Shown: piece after piece, positions 9,084-17,247 of the stretch
Layout: each line of letters begins with the position of its first letter
How positions within the stretch are numbered: the stretch's first letter is position 1
Assembly (NCBI GenBank): GCA_964521425.1
Contig: CAZFRO010000015.1
Span: 1-54,967, forward strand
Source: Joyebacterum sp964521425
Lineage (GTDB): Bacteria; Joyebacterota; Joyebacteria; Joyebacterales; Joyebacteraceae
DNA length: 54,967 bases
Reading direction: 5' to 3'
The notes under the pieces: generated by a model
Databases searched by the model: none
Told to the model about the DNA's origin: nothing
What the model saw: the letters and a program-made list of their open reading frames with translations, nothing else
Program-made: the position numbers and the translations under genes

Positions 9084-11015
9084 ATGAGCAAAGTCATCGG
9101 AATCGACCTGGGTACAACGAACTCCTGCGTTGCCGTAATGGAAGGCGGGGAGCCGGTCGTGATCGCCAACCCTGAGGGTGGGCGGACCACGCCGTCGGTT
9201 GTTGCATTCACAAAGGCGGGAGAGCGCCTGGTGGGCCAGGTTGCGAAGCGTCAGGCCATCACGAACCCGGAGAACACGGTCTCCTCGATCAAGCGGTTCA
9301 TGGGTCGGAGATTCGACGAAGTGACTGAGGAGATCAGCCTCGTTCCGTTCAAGGTCCTGAAGGACTCGAGTGGAGCGGCGAAGATCGAGGCGCACGGAAC
9401 GGAGTACGCGCCGCCCGAGATCTCGGCCATGATCCTCCAGTCAATGAAGAACGCGGCCGAGCAGCATCTCGGAGAGAGCGTGGAGAAGGCCGTCGTCACG
9501 GTGCCTGCGTATTTCAACGACGCGCAGCGTCAGGCGACGAAGGACGCCGGCAAGATCGCTGGCCTTGAAGTTCTCAGGATCATCAACGAGCCGACGGCGG
9601 CGTCGCTGGCGTACGGCATCGACAAGAAGAAGCAGGAGAAGATCGCCGTCTACGACTTCGGTGGCGGCACGTTCGACATCTCGATTCTGGAGATTGACGA
9701 GGGTCTCGTGAAGGTCCTCGCGACAAACGGTGACACGCACCTCGGTGGCGACAACCTTGACCGGCGCGTCATCGACTGGATCGCCGATGAGTTCAAGAAG
9801 GACAACGGGATCGATCTCAAGCAGGACGCGATGGCTCTTCAGCGCCTCAAGGAGGCTGCGGAGAAGGCCAAGAGTGAGCTTTCAACTACGCTTGAGACCG
9901 ACATCAACCTGCCGTTCATCACGGCCGATGCATCCGGACCGAAGCATCTCACGCTCAAGCTCACGCGTGCGAAGCTCGAGTCGCTCATCGATGATCTCAT
10001 CGAGCGGACCATCGGACCCTGCAAGCAGGCACTCGCCGATGCCAAGGTCAAGGCTTCGGAGATAGACGAAGTCGTGCTCGTCGGTGGTTCGACCAGAATC
10101 CCCGCCGTGCAGGCGATCGTGAAGAAGCTCTTCGGGAAGGAGCCTCACAAGGGCGTTAACCCGGATGAGGTTGTTGCGGTCGGCGCCGCGATCCAGGGCG
10201 CCATCCTGGCCGGCGAGGCTGGAGTCAAGGACGTGCTCCTGCTCGACGTGACCCCGCTCTCACTCGGTATCGAGACGTTGGGCGCCGTCATGACACCCCT
10301 CATCGAGCGGAACACGACGATTCCGACCAAGAAGAGCCAGATATTCTCGACTGCGGCCGATAACCAGCCGGCCGTCTCGATCAACGTGCTCCAGGGAGAG
10401 CGGGCGGGGGCGGCGCAGAATCGCACGCTCGGTCGGTTCGACCTGGTCGGCATCCCACCGGCGCCGCGAGGCATGCCGCAGATCGAGGTGACGTTCGACA
10501 TCGACGCGAACGGCATCGTGCACGTATCGGCGAAGGACCTCGGAACCGGCAAAGAGCAGAAGATCAAGATCGAGGTCTCGAGCAGTCTGTCCGAGGAAGA
10601 GATCGACAAGATGGTGAAGGACGCCGATGCGCACGCCTCCGAGGATGAGGCGAAGCGCAAGGAGGTCGAGCTCAGAAACCGGGCGGATGCTCTCGTCTAC
10701 TCAACCGAGAAATCCCTGAAGGAACATGGCGACGCACTCGACGAGTCCGAGAAGTCGGCCATCGAGGCGGCGATCGCCACCCTGAAGACGACGCTCGAAG
10801 GGGGAGACGCTGACGCCATCGAGCGCGACATGGAAGCTCTGAACACGGCCTCGCATAAGCTGGCCGAGAAGATGTATGCTGATGCGACTGCCGCGCAGCA
10901 GGCGGAGGCCGGAGCGGGTCCCGAGGCCGGTGGCCCGGGAGCCCAGGCCGCCCCCGATGCAGGCGGCGCTGATGAGAACGTCGTCGACGCAGACTACGAG
11001 GTTGTCGACGACTAG
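9084..11015 (+). CDS. dnaK: Chaperone DnaK (Hsp70)
   Basis: 643-residue ATP-dependent chaperone. The ATPase domain shows IGIDLGTTNS (5-14), YDFGGGTFDISI and VLVGGSTRIPAV. The substrate-binding domain has LLDVTPLSLGIETLGAVMTPLI and the beta-basket. The lid ends in a Gly/Ala/Gln-rich tail and the acidic terminus VVDADYEVVDD, as in bacterial DnaK. It lies 14 bases behind grpE with a GGAAGG ribosome site. It works with GrpE and with DnaJ, encoded after a 149-base gap holding a hairpin. Confidence 0.98.
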   Translation: MSKVIGIDLGTTNSCVAVMEGGEPVVIANPEGGRTTPSVVAFTKAGERLVGQVAKRQAITNPENTVSSIKRFMGRRFDEVTEEISLVPFKVLKDSSGAAKIEAHGTEYAPPEISAMILQSMKNAAEQHLGESVEKAVVTVPAYFNDAQRQATKDAGKIAGLEVLRIINEPTAASLAYGIDKKKQEKIAVYDFGGGTFDISILEIDEGLVKVLATNGDTHLGGDNLDRRVIDWIADEFKKDNGIDLKQDAMALQRLKEAAEKAKSELSTTLETDINLPFITADASGPKHLTLKLTRAKLESLIDDLIERTIGPCKQALADAKVKASEIDEVVLVGGSTRIPAVQAIVKKLFGKEPHKGVNPDEVVAVGAAIQGAILAGEAGVKDVLLLDVTPLSLGIETLGAVMTPLIERNTTIPTKKSQIFSTAADNQPAVSINVLQGERAGAAQNRTLGRFDLVGIPPAPRGMPQIEVTFDIDANGIVHVSAKDLGTGKEQKIKIEVSSSLSEEEIDKMVKDADAHASEDEAKRKEVELRNRADALVYSTEKSLKEHGDALDESEKSAIEAAIATLKTTLEGGDADAIERDMEALNTASHKLAEKMYADATAAQQAEAGAGPEAGGPGAQAAPDAGGADENVVDADYEVVDD

Positions 11016-11048
11016 AGTAGTTGGTGTTGAAGACAGATGAATCTGGTT

Positions 11049-11075
11049 CGGGGTCGGCTGTTGGTGCCGGCCCCG
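11049..11075 (+). promoter_or_regulatory. Intergenic hairpin between dnaK and dnaJ
   Basis: CGGGGTCGGC pairs over 10 positions (one T-G) with GCCGGCCCCG around a 7-base loop. The following GTGTCCGGGTTCT has no run of T. It could be an attenuator or partial terminator lowering dnaJ expression relative to dnaK, or an mRNA-stabilising or processing site. Confidence 0.6.
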
Positions 11076-11164
11076 TGTCCGGGTTCTATCGTCATAGTGA
11101 TCCGAGTTTTGTGACCACGGTATGAGTGTGGGTGCTCAAGGGCGAGTGCTCAGAGAGGTGATCG

Positions 11165-12319
11165 ATGGCAGGTTCCCGAGACTACTACGAAGTTCTGGGT
11201 TTGGGCCGTGACGCGTCTGACGACGACATCAAGAAGGCCTACCGGGAGCTTGCTTTCAAGTACCATCCGGACAAGAACCCCGACGATCCGGCCGCCGAGG
11301 AGAAGTTCAAGGAGGTCGCGGAGGCCCACGAGGTTCTGGGAGACAACGAGAAGCGCGGACGCTACGACCAGTTTGGTGCTGCTGCGTTCAACCAGGGTGG
11401 TGCTGGTGGCGGGTTCGGTGGAGCTGATTTCTCTCACATGGATCTGAACGACGCCCTGAACGCGTTCATGAGAAGCTTCGGTGGCGGTGGTGGCGGTGGT
11501 CTGGGCGATCTCTTCGGGTTCGGTGGGCAGGCCGGCGGAATGCGCGGCGGCCCCCAGCGAGGTTCGGACGTACGGATAAGATTGAGGCTCACGCTCGAGG
11601 AGATAGCGACCGGCGTCAAGAAGAAGATCAAGGTCTCCCGGTTTGTTCACTGCAAGGACTGCCACGGGTCGGGCGCCAAGCCCGGCACGAGTCCGACAAC
11701 CTGCACGACCTGCCACGGCGCGGGGCAGGTGCAGAGCCAGCGCTCGATGGGAATGCTCGGCACATTCATGACGACCACGCCCTGTCCGACCTGCAGAGGT
11801 GCCGGACAGGTCATAGACGAGCCGTGTGCACGGTGCGTGGGGAAGGGGCTCGTCAGAGCGAAGGAGACCGTCGAGATAGACGTCCCGGTAGGCGTATCGA
11901 CCGGGAACTACATCCCGATCAACGGCGCCGGCAACGCCGGTCCGCGTGGCGGTCCCTCCGGTCGACTCCTCGTGGTTCTTGAAGAGATCCCCCACAAGAC
12001 ATTCGAGCGGCACGGCGATAACGTGCTCCTTGAGCTGCCCGTGTCGATCGCGACGGCGGCTCTCGGTGGCAGCGTCGAGGTTCCCACCCTCGATGGTAAG
12101 GCACGCCTCAAGATCCCAGCCGGCACCCAGTCCGGCCAGCTCCTCAAGATGCGCGGCAAGGGGATACCCCATCACCGCGGCTTCGGAACGGGCGACCAGT
12201 TCGTAAGCGTCGTCGCCTGGGTTCCGAAGCGCCCCTCGTCCGACGAGAAGAAGCTCCTCAAGAAACTCGGTGACATCCAGAAGAAGAACGTACCCGGGCC
12301 GAGGCGGCCTGGGCGGTAG
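11165..12319 (+). CDS. dnaJ: Chaperone DnaJ (Hsp40)
   Basis: 384-residue type I DnaJ, the co-chaperone that stimulates DnaK ATPase. The J domain has H34-P35-D36, followed by a Gly/Phe-rich linker (about 75-130). The zinc domain has four CxxCxGxG repeats: CKDCHGSG, CTTCHGAG, CPTCRGAG and CARCVGKG. The C-terminal substrate domains carry the usual KIPAGTQSGQLLKMRGKG-type motif. ATG 11165 follows an AGAGAGGTGA ribosome site. It is the end of the heat-shock operon; the next 192 bases hold no recognisable element. Confidence 0.97.
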   Translation: MAGSRDYYEVLGLGRDASDDDIKKAYRELAFKYHPDKNPDDPAAEEKFKEVAEAHEVLGDNEKRGRYDQFGAAAFNQGGAGGGFGGADFSHMDLNDALNAFMRSFGGGGGGGLGDLFGFGGQAGGMRGGPQRGSDVRIRLRLTLEEIATGVKKKIKVSRFVHCKDCHGSGAKPGTSPTTCTTCHGAGQVQSQRSMGMLGTFMTTTPCPTCRGAGQVIDEPCARCVGKGLVRAKETVEIDVPVGVSTGNYIPINGAGNAGPRGGPSGRLLVVLEEIPHKTFERHGDNVLLELPVSIATAALGGSVEVPTLDGKARLKIPAGTQSGQLLKMRGKGIPHHRGFGTGDQFVSVVAWVPKRPSSDEKKLLKKLGDIQKKNVPGPRRPGR

Positions 12320-12511
12320 GGGGTGGGGTGGATGGTGAAGGAAACCGTTTGCGGCCGGGGGTGCGTGTGATTAGTTTCATGGGCGCCAGGCGCGATGTGA
12401 TGTGCCGTGCCGACGAGCTTGGCTGTCACGCCAGCTGCTGACGCACCCATCGCGCCAGCCTTGACGCTCGCAGCTGATGTGTTGATGCCAGACCACCCAC
12501 ATGGAGGACCT

Positions 12512-13849
12512 ATGCGTGCAGTAGTACTCGTCTCGCTCCTGGTCTGCGTTGGGCTAATCGGCTGCGCCGGCGAAGGAGAACGCTCGGCGGTCGCGCTCGA
12601 ACAAGAGATGCATCGCGTCAGTGAGGGAAGACAGTTCTGGCCTGGATACGACCCGCTTGCAGTGCCGCTTGCCATCTTCGACGGTACGAGCACGTTTCTC
12701 TTCCGGCACCCGACACCTCCGGAGGGATTCGTCGAGAGAGCAGACCTGCACGTTTTCGAGGGGCGGCACGCATCCGTCGTGGCGAACTCGTCCGTACAGA
12801 TCGGAGGCGTATCAACCGCGACAGTGATGCTGGAGTCGTTGCCGCCAGAGGGCACTCTCAGCGAATGGGCCGCCGTCGTCATTCATGAAGGATTCCACGT
12901 GTTCCAAGGCACGACTGCGCGACGTTGGGGAGCGAACGAAGCTGATCTGTTCGTCTATCCCGTCGATGACGCTGAACTTCTGTTGCTGCGTCGTCTCGAG
13001 ACCGAAGCGCTCCGGCGCGCGTTCGCTGCGCAAGAGGGAGACGTTGCAGCAGGGTGGGCGCAGCGCGCTCTGGATCTGCGGCATGAACGTTTCGGGAGAA
13101 TGGAGCCTGTCTTCCAGGCTTACGAACGGGGCATCGAGACGCACGAGGGAACAGCCACCTACGTTGAGTACAACGCGACTGGACGAACAGAGCCTCCGTT
13201 TCCTGCAGGAGGGTTCGATGCGGAGGACGTGCGGAGTCGTGCTTACACCACGGGCGTGGCGTGGGCTCTCCTGCTTGATCGCTTCGACACGGACTGGCGG
13301 GACGGGTTCGATAGTGATGAAAGTCGTTATCTCTACACTGAGCTAGCTGAGGCTATCCTTGTGATCAAGGAGACAACTCAGGACTGCGTGTTCACCGCGT
13401 CCGAGCGAGCAGAGGTCGCGCGTGTAGCTCGGGAGGATGTTGAGCGGGTGTTGGCGCTTCGCGGGGAAAGGCGGGACCAGTTCGAGTCACAGCCAGGCTG
13501 GACGATAGTCGTGCAGGCGGACGACACAAGCCCGCTCTGGCCGAGAGGATTCGATCCGCTCAATGTGCACCGTGTCGATGGAGGGATTCTCCACACCCGA
13601 TTCCTGAAGCTTGGGAATGACAGCGGCGCCCTTGAGGTCATGGGAGGCACTGCCCTCACGGAGGCGGCGGGACCGCATCCGCTGTTCAACGGCGTGCGTC
13701 GCCTGATCCTGGCAGGGCTCGAGGCTGAGCCGCAGATCGATGTCGACGGTGAGCACGTGAGGATCAACCTGTCCGGCTTCAGCGCAGACTTCACCGGGGC
13801 CAGCGTGCAGAGATCAGACAGACAGATTACCGTCGGCCTTGGGCCATGA
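12512..13849 (+). CDS. Lipoprotein with HExxH zinc-metallopeptidase motif
   Basis: 445 residues from ATG 12512, with GGAGGA 5 bases upstream; the frame is open further upstream but without a signal. A lipoprotein signal ends in lipobox L-I-G-C (Cys18). H-E-G-F-H at 125-129 (VVIHEGFHVFQG) is a gluzincin-type HExxH. A second helix about 80 residues later (I-E-T-H-E-G-T-A-T-Y-V-E-Y, 208-220) could supply the third, glutamate ligand. The rest is not recognised. It is expected to be a cell-envelope peptidase anchored by lipid. Its stop overlaps the start of the VanZ-like gene (ATGA), so the two are translationally coupled. No close family name can be given. Confidence 0.6.
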   Translation: MRAVVLVSLLVCVGLIGCAGEGERSAVALEQEMHRVSEGRQFWPGYDPLAVPLAIFDGTSTFLFRHPTPPEGFVERADLHVFEGRHASVVANSSVQIGGVSTATVMLESLPPEGTLSEWAAVVIHEGFHVFQGTTARRWGANEADLFVYPVDDAELLLLRRLETEALRRAFAAQEGDVAAGWAQRALDLRHERFGRMEPVFQAYERGIETHEGTATYVEYNATGRTEPPFPAGGFDAEDVRSRAYTTGVAWALLLDRFDTDWRDGFDSDESRYLYTELAEAILVIKETTQDCVFTASERAEVARVAREDVERVLALRGERRDQFESQPGWTIVVQADDTSPLWPRGFDPLNVHRVDGGILHTRFLKLGNDSGALEVMGGTALTEAAGPHPLFNGVRRLILAGLEAEPQIDVDGEHVRINLSGFSADFTGASVQRSDRQITVGLGP

Positions 13850-14232
13850 AGAAGCGACTGATGGGGTGGATCGGGACGGTCCTACTTCTGGCGATCATCG
13901 CGGTCAAACTCATCCGCCACCTGAACCTGCTGACGCTACATCCGAATGTCACCGGAGTTCTTCCGAGCGTGCTTGGCCCAGCTGGACTCCTGTTTCTCAT
14001 ACGGTCGAGTGGTGGTCAGCTGTCGCGCCACTCCCTGCTGCAGACGGCGCTACTTGTAGGCTTCGTGGCAGTGGGACTGGAACTGGCACAGCTGCTCCCG
14101 CGCCCGGGTGTCTTGGCGCAGGTTCACTACACGTTCGACTGGCTTGATCTCGGTGCAAGCCTCATCAGCGTTGTGGGCGGCTACTTCCTGGCCCGCGCCG
14201 TGACCACTTCAGCATCACTTGCGCGTGGCTGA
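13846..14232 (+). CDS. Small VanZ-like membrane protein
   Basis: 128 residues with a basic N-terminus (MKKRLMGW) and about four hydrophobic helices (7-23, 39-52, 66-84, 104-120). The segment G-L-E-L-A-Q-L-L before helix 4 and F-D-W-L-D-L-G-A-S-L-I inside it resemble the E..Q and D..DL.AN..G motifs of VanZ-family proteins. It starts inside the last codons of the metallopeptidase lipoprotein, implying a shared role in the envelope. Function unknown. Confidence 0.5.
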   Translation: MKKRLMGWIGTVLLLAIIAVKLIRHLNLLTLHPNVTGVLPSVLGPAGLLFLIRSSGGQLSRHSLLQTALLVGFVAVGLELAQLLPRPGVLAQVHYTFDWLDLGASLISVVGGYFLARAVTTSASLARG

Positions 14233-14270
14233 ATCGCCGATGGTAGCCAGCCGCGCAGAGGATGGATGGA

Positions 14271-14792
14271 ATGCCCTGCAACATCGAGATCAAGGCGAGC
14301 ATCAGAAACCCGGCGACGCTTCGAGCGCGTGTCGTGGCTCTGGCCCAGGGCGAGCCGGAAGTCCTCCGTCAGGAAGACACGTTCTTCCACACGAGCACCG
14401 GTAGGCTGAAGCTGCGTGTCTTCGGTGACGGCAAGGCCGAGTTGATCTACTACGAACGGGAGGACGACCAGGGTCCGACATCCTCCAAGTATGTGCGGAT
14501 TGCAGTGGATGATCCTCGGGAACTCAAGGACCGTCTGTCAGCAACACTGGGGATTCGTGGAGTCGTCCGGAAGGACCGCGAGTGCTTCCTGGTGGAGAAC
14601 ACGAGGATTCACATAGATGAAGTGCAGGACCTTGGCTCCTTTCTTGAGCTTGAGGTAATGCTGGAACCCGAGCAGTCGGCGGAGGCAGGTCGAGGTAGAG
14701 CGACGGAGCTGATGCAGCTTCTTGGCGTTGATGCCGATGATCTGGTGAGTGGCGCGTACATCGACCTGCTTGACGAAGCGCGTGCCGGCTAA
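14271..14792 (+). CDS. CYTH-domain protein (CyaB/thiamine-triphosphatase type)
   Basis: 173 residues from ATG 14271 (the in-frame ATG 14262 is possible; MPCNIEIKA matches the usual family N-terminus). CYTH proteins fold as a triphosphate tunnel and hydrolyse triphosphates or make cyclic nucleotides. Visible are N-I-E-I-K-A (the ExExK motif with its first Glu replaced by Asn), R-Q-E-D-T-F-F, L-K-L-R, the Tyr/Arg-rich Y-Y-E-R-E strand, V-R-K-D-R-E-C-F and the late signature L-G-S-F-L-E-L-E-V. All are at the expected spacing for class IV adenylate cyclase-like proteins. The substrate cannot be told from sequence. Convergent with the next gene. Confidence 0.75.
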   Translation: MPCNIEIKASIRNPATLRARVVALAQGEPEVLRQEDTFFHTSTGRLKLRVFGDGKAELIYYEREDDQGPTSSKYVRIAVDDPRELKDRLSATLGIRGVVRKDRECFLVENTRIHIDEVQDLGSFLELEVMLEPEQSAEAGRGRATELMQLLGVDADDLVSGAYIDLLDEARAG

Positions 14793-14812
14793 CTAGCCTC
14801 TCCGATTAGCCT

Positions 14813-15766
14813 CTACTCGAAGGGAATGTCATACTCGTAGTCGGAGACAACCTCGCTGACTGTCCTCACGCTGTCCCCGCTGTTCTCGATGAACTCAAAC
14901 CACTCGTCGTACGCGGCTGCATCCTCGAGATACTCAAAGCAATGGAACACGATCCCGTAGATCTCGTCGTGCTCCATATTGCTGTATTCCGCCTTGAAGA
15001 TATCCAGGGCCTCCTGAATGGGGATCGCGGTCGAAGTCATCGTCAGCTGCCTGTGGGCAACCCTGACAACCGTTCCACCGCCGGAGTTGAGCACCTTGGT
15101 CGGCCTCAGACTTCGCAGCTCACCATACTTTTCAAAGGAATCGTACTGGTTTCCTCCGGTGAATATCAGGTCTTCAGCCGTGTCGTCGTAGCTCTGGGGC
15201 ATATCCATCGGAAGGCCGGCTATCATCGCTGTCGTTACACTCGCTGGCGTGGCCAAGCTCCTCACGAAGTCCAGCCCGGCATCAACATCCCCCAGATAGA
15301 GCGAATCACCCAAAGCGATCGGATCGTTGGAGTAGCCGTTCCAGTCGGGGGGGCTGTATGCATGATGGTGAAACGCAATCTCATGTTCCCGTTCCTGCCA
15401 CTGTCTGACAGTGTCTGCCCTTGCGCCGTCCAGGAGGAAGTACTCGGCCCATTGGGGATTGAACGCCAGGGTGAGATGAAAGCCGTGGTCGTCGGCTTTC
15501 TGAACCAGGTCCTGTGCTGTCTCAAAGAGATATGCTTGCCAGCCGAAGTCCATCGCTAGGTACTCAGGGGGAAGTTCGATTATCAAGTTGTCTTCGATCC
15601 TCGCCTTGTACCCAGCTTCAAGGTGTATCATGACGAACGTGTACGTGCCGGGTCCCGGTGAGTCGGTGTCATCTGGGTTTACCGGCCCATCTTGAGAGCA
15701 TCCTACCGATGCCAGAATTGAGATGAGAAACAGGCACAGGATGCCCAGTCTGGGTTTGCGGTTCAT
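14813..15766 (-). CDS. Lipoprotein, possibly of the polysaccharide-deacetylase fold
   Basis: 317 residues on the minus strand. The start is set at the ATG ending at 15766 because it begins a lipoprotein signal (hydrophobic core, then A-S-V-G-C, Cys23); the frame is open 35 codons further upstream. After a Pro/Asp/Gly linker comes T-F-V-M-I-H-L-E-A-G-Y, and later H-E-I-A-F-H-H-H-A-Y. The latter resembles the His-x-x-x-His metal-binding loop of NodB-type deacetylases, but the usual TFDDG motif is missing. The assignment is weak; it may be an inactive relative or an unrelated lipoprotein. It is one of only two minus-strand genes in the window. Confidence 0.5.
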   Translation of the reverse strand: MNRKPRLGILCLFLISILASVGCSQDGPVNPDDTDSPGPGTYTFVMIHLEAGYKARIEDNLIIELPPEYLAMDFGWQAYLFETAQDLVQKADDHGFHLTLAFNPQWAEYFLLDGARADTVRQWQEREHEIAFHHHAYSPPDWNGYSNDPIALGDSLYLGDVDAGLDFVRSLATPASVTTAMIAGLPMDMPQSYDDTAEDLIFTGGNQYDSFEKYGELRSLRPTKVLNSGGGTVVRVAHRQLTMTSTAIPIQEALDIFKAEYSNMEHDEIYGIVFHCFEYLEDAAAYDEWFEFIENSGDSVRTVSEVVSDYEYDIPFE

Positions 15767-15945
15767 CGCGCCGCCCTTTCTGCCTAAGGTAGTTGCAGGT
15801 GACACCGTACTCTCTTTGGACTCCCTCAGAAGGTGCGGGGTTCCCGGCGTCGTGATGTGCTCTGGCTGCAAATGTGGACCGGCGCTGCTCGGGCCGATTC
15901 GGAATATGCCACCGATCGAGTTCGAAGACGTGTATTATCGTAGCC

Positions 15946-16450
15946 ATGTCGATCACACTCAAGCGCGCAGACACATTCCTCGTCCGGGGGACAAGTTGGC
16001 TGAGCCGGGCGATCCGTGTCGTCACGCGGACGATCGGCGAGAGCCGTACGCAGGTCAACCACGTCGGTCTGATCGTGGAGGACGGTCCGCTGACGGACGT
16101 CGACATGGTGGAGGCCGTGAGCACGGTGAAGCGTCACGGGTGAGCAGATAGACCTCATTGTGGATGAGGCCCTCAGACAGGTGGGGAAGTCGCACGGCTA
16201 CGTCAAGGCCGTCGCCCACTTCCTCGACTGGGTGCTCCTCGGCGCGTACGTCTTCCGGCGCATGGCCCGAAGCAAGCGGTATCCGATCTGCTCATGGCTC
16301 GTGGCGGATGCCTTCAAGACGGCCGGCAAACATTTTGGTGTGGCGCCCGGGGCCGCGAGTCCCGATGATATATGGGACTTCATGCAGGCGCATTATGAGA
16401 CGATACACTCGCTCAGGCCGCTCAAGGCAGACGAGGAACCACCGATCTAG
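15946..16450 (+). pseudogene. Disrupted permuted-papain (YiiX/NlpC-P60-like) cysteine hydrolase
   Basis: Two consecutive frames together make one protein. Frame 1, 15946-16143, begins MSITLKRADTFLV, contains T-Q-V-N-H-V-G-L-I-V-E (His39) and stops at TGA just after V-K-R-H-G. The frame +1 to it is open from 16130 and continues L-I-V-D-E-A-L-R-Q-V-G-K, then P-I-C-S-W-L-V-A-D-A-F with the catalytic-type Cys, and stops at 16450. His first and Cys later is the order of circularly permuted NlpC/P60 hydrolases. About 25 residues usually present between the two halves seem missing, so a deletion causing a frameshift is more likely than programmed shifting, although GGG-TGA is a conceivable +1 slip site. 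ATG 15946 has no ribosome site, but TATTAT lies 8 bases upstream. Confidence 0.6.
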
Positions 16451-16469
16451 GAGAGAAGGGAGAACTTCC

Positions 16470-17162
16470 GTGAAGCGCAATACGCTCAACTACATCATCG
16501 ACGCGATAGGATTCGTCGCGATGGCATTCCTGATCTCCACAGGTGCGATCATGCGGTTCGTGCTCCCGTCCGGTTCGGGTTACACGCTTGCCGTGTGGGG
16601 CATGGATCGCCATACGTGGGGGCACATCCACTTCTGGCTGGGCTCCGTGTTCCTCGTGGTGGTCGTCGTTCACATCGTTCTTCACTGGGCGTGGATCGTT
16701 TCGGTGACAAGAGGAAGCCTGGAGAGCCGCGCCGGAACCCGCACATGGCTGGCGGTAATCGCAACGGTCGTGGCCCTGGCGCTGGCGGCGATTCCGTTTC
16801 TTGCACCTGTCGAGGAGACGGGGGAAGCGCCTCGTAGAGGGCGATCGGAGCGGGCTCAAACGGAGACGGCGGACAGCGAGCGGGCTCACGTGGAGACCGA
16901 AGGCACCGAGGGGGAACGCACGGAGGCCGCGGACGTCGTGCACGATACCCACGGTGCAAGCTTCGAGTATGATATCCAGGGCTCCATGACGTTCAGGGAC
17001 GTTGAAGAGCTCACCGGCGTTCCCGTCGCACACCTTCTCCAGGAGTTGGGGCTATCGTCGGGCGTGTCAGTCGATGAGCGGCTGGGCAGACTCCATCGTG
17101 CGCATGGGTTTGAGATCGATGACGTGCGTGCGATAGTCGCGCGCTACCACAAACTGAAGTAG
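16470..17162 (+). CDS. DUF4405-like cytochrome-b-type membrane protein with C-terminal helical domain
   Basis: 230 residues from GTG 16470 behind GAGAGAAGGGAG. There are three transmembrane helices (about 8-32, 50-76, 93-111). The first loop and second helix are His-rich: H-T-W-G-H-I-H-F-W-L-G and V-V-H-I-V-L-H-W. This is the heme-b-like pattern of DUF4405 proteins, which often accompany redox or Fe-S proteins. A charged Glu/Arg/Thr linker (about 114-155) leads to a C-terminal soluble module, from D-I-Q-G-S-M-T-F-R-D-V-E-E-L-T-G to the end, of a type seen appended to electron-transfer membrane proteins. Heme binding is inferred only. No redox partner is adjacent. Confidence 0.6.
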   Translation: MKRNTLNYIIDAIGFVAMAFLISTGAIMRFVLPSGSGYTLAVWGMDRHTWGHIHFWLGSVFLVVVVVHIVLHWAWIVSVTRGSLESRAGTRTWLAVIATVVALALAAIPFLAPVEETGEAPRRGRSERAQTETADSERAHVETEGTEGERTEAADVVHDTHGASFEYDIQGSMTFRDVEELTGVPVAHLLQELGLSSGVSVDERLGRLHRAHGFEIDDVRAIVARYHKLK

Positions 17163-17247
17163 CGGCGTCGCCTATCGGCCGAGTGCAACGAGCACCTGAC
17201 CTATGGGCTCATGAGTGTGACGCTGTTCCGAACTGGGGAGTGCGCTA

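Noticed and set aside
12320..12511. Promoter in the gap before the metallopeptidase lipoprotein
   Set aside because: A TTGACG occurs but no acceptable -10 stands at the right distance.
16141..16143. TGA ending the His half of the papain-like gene as a selenocysteine codon
   Set aside because: The same frame meets another TGA after seven codons with no conserved sequence; the conserved continuation is in another frame.
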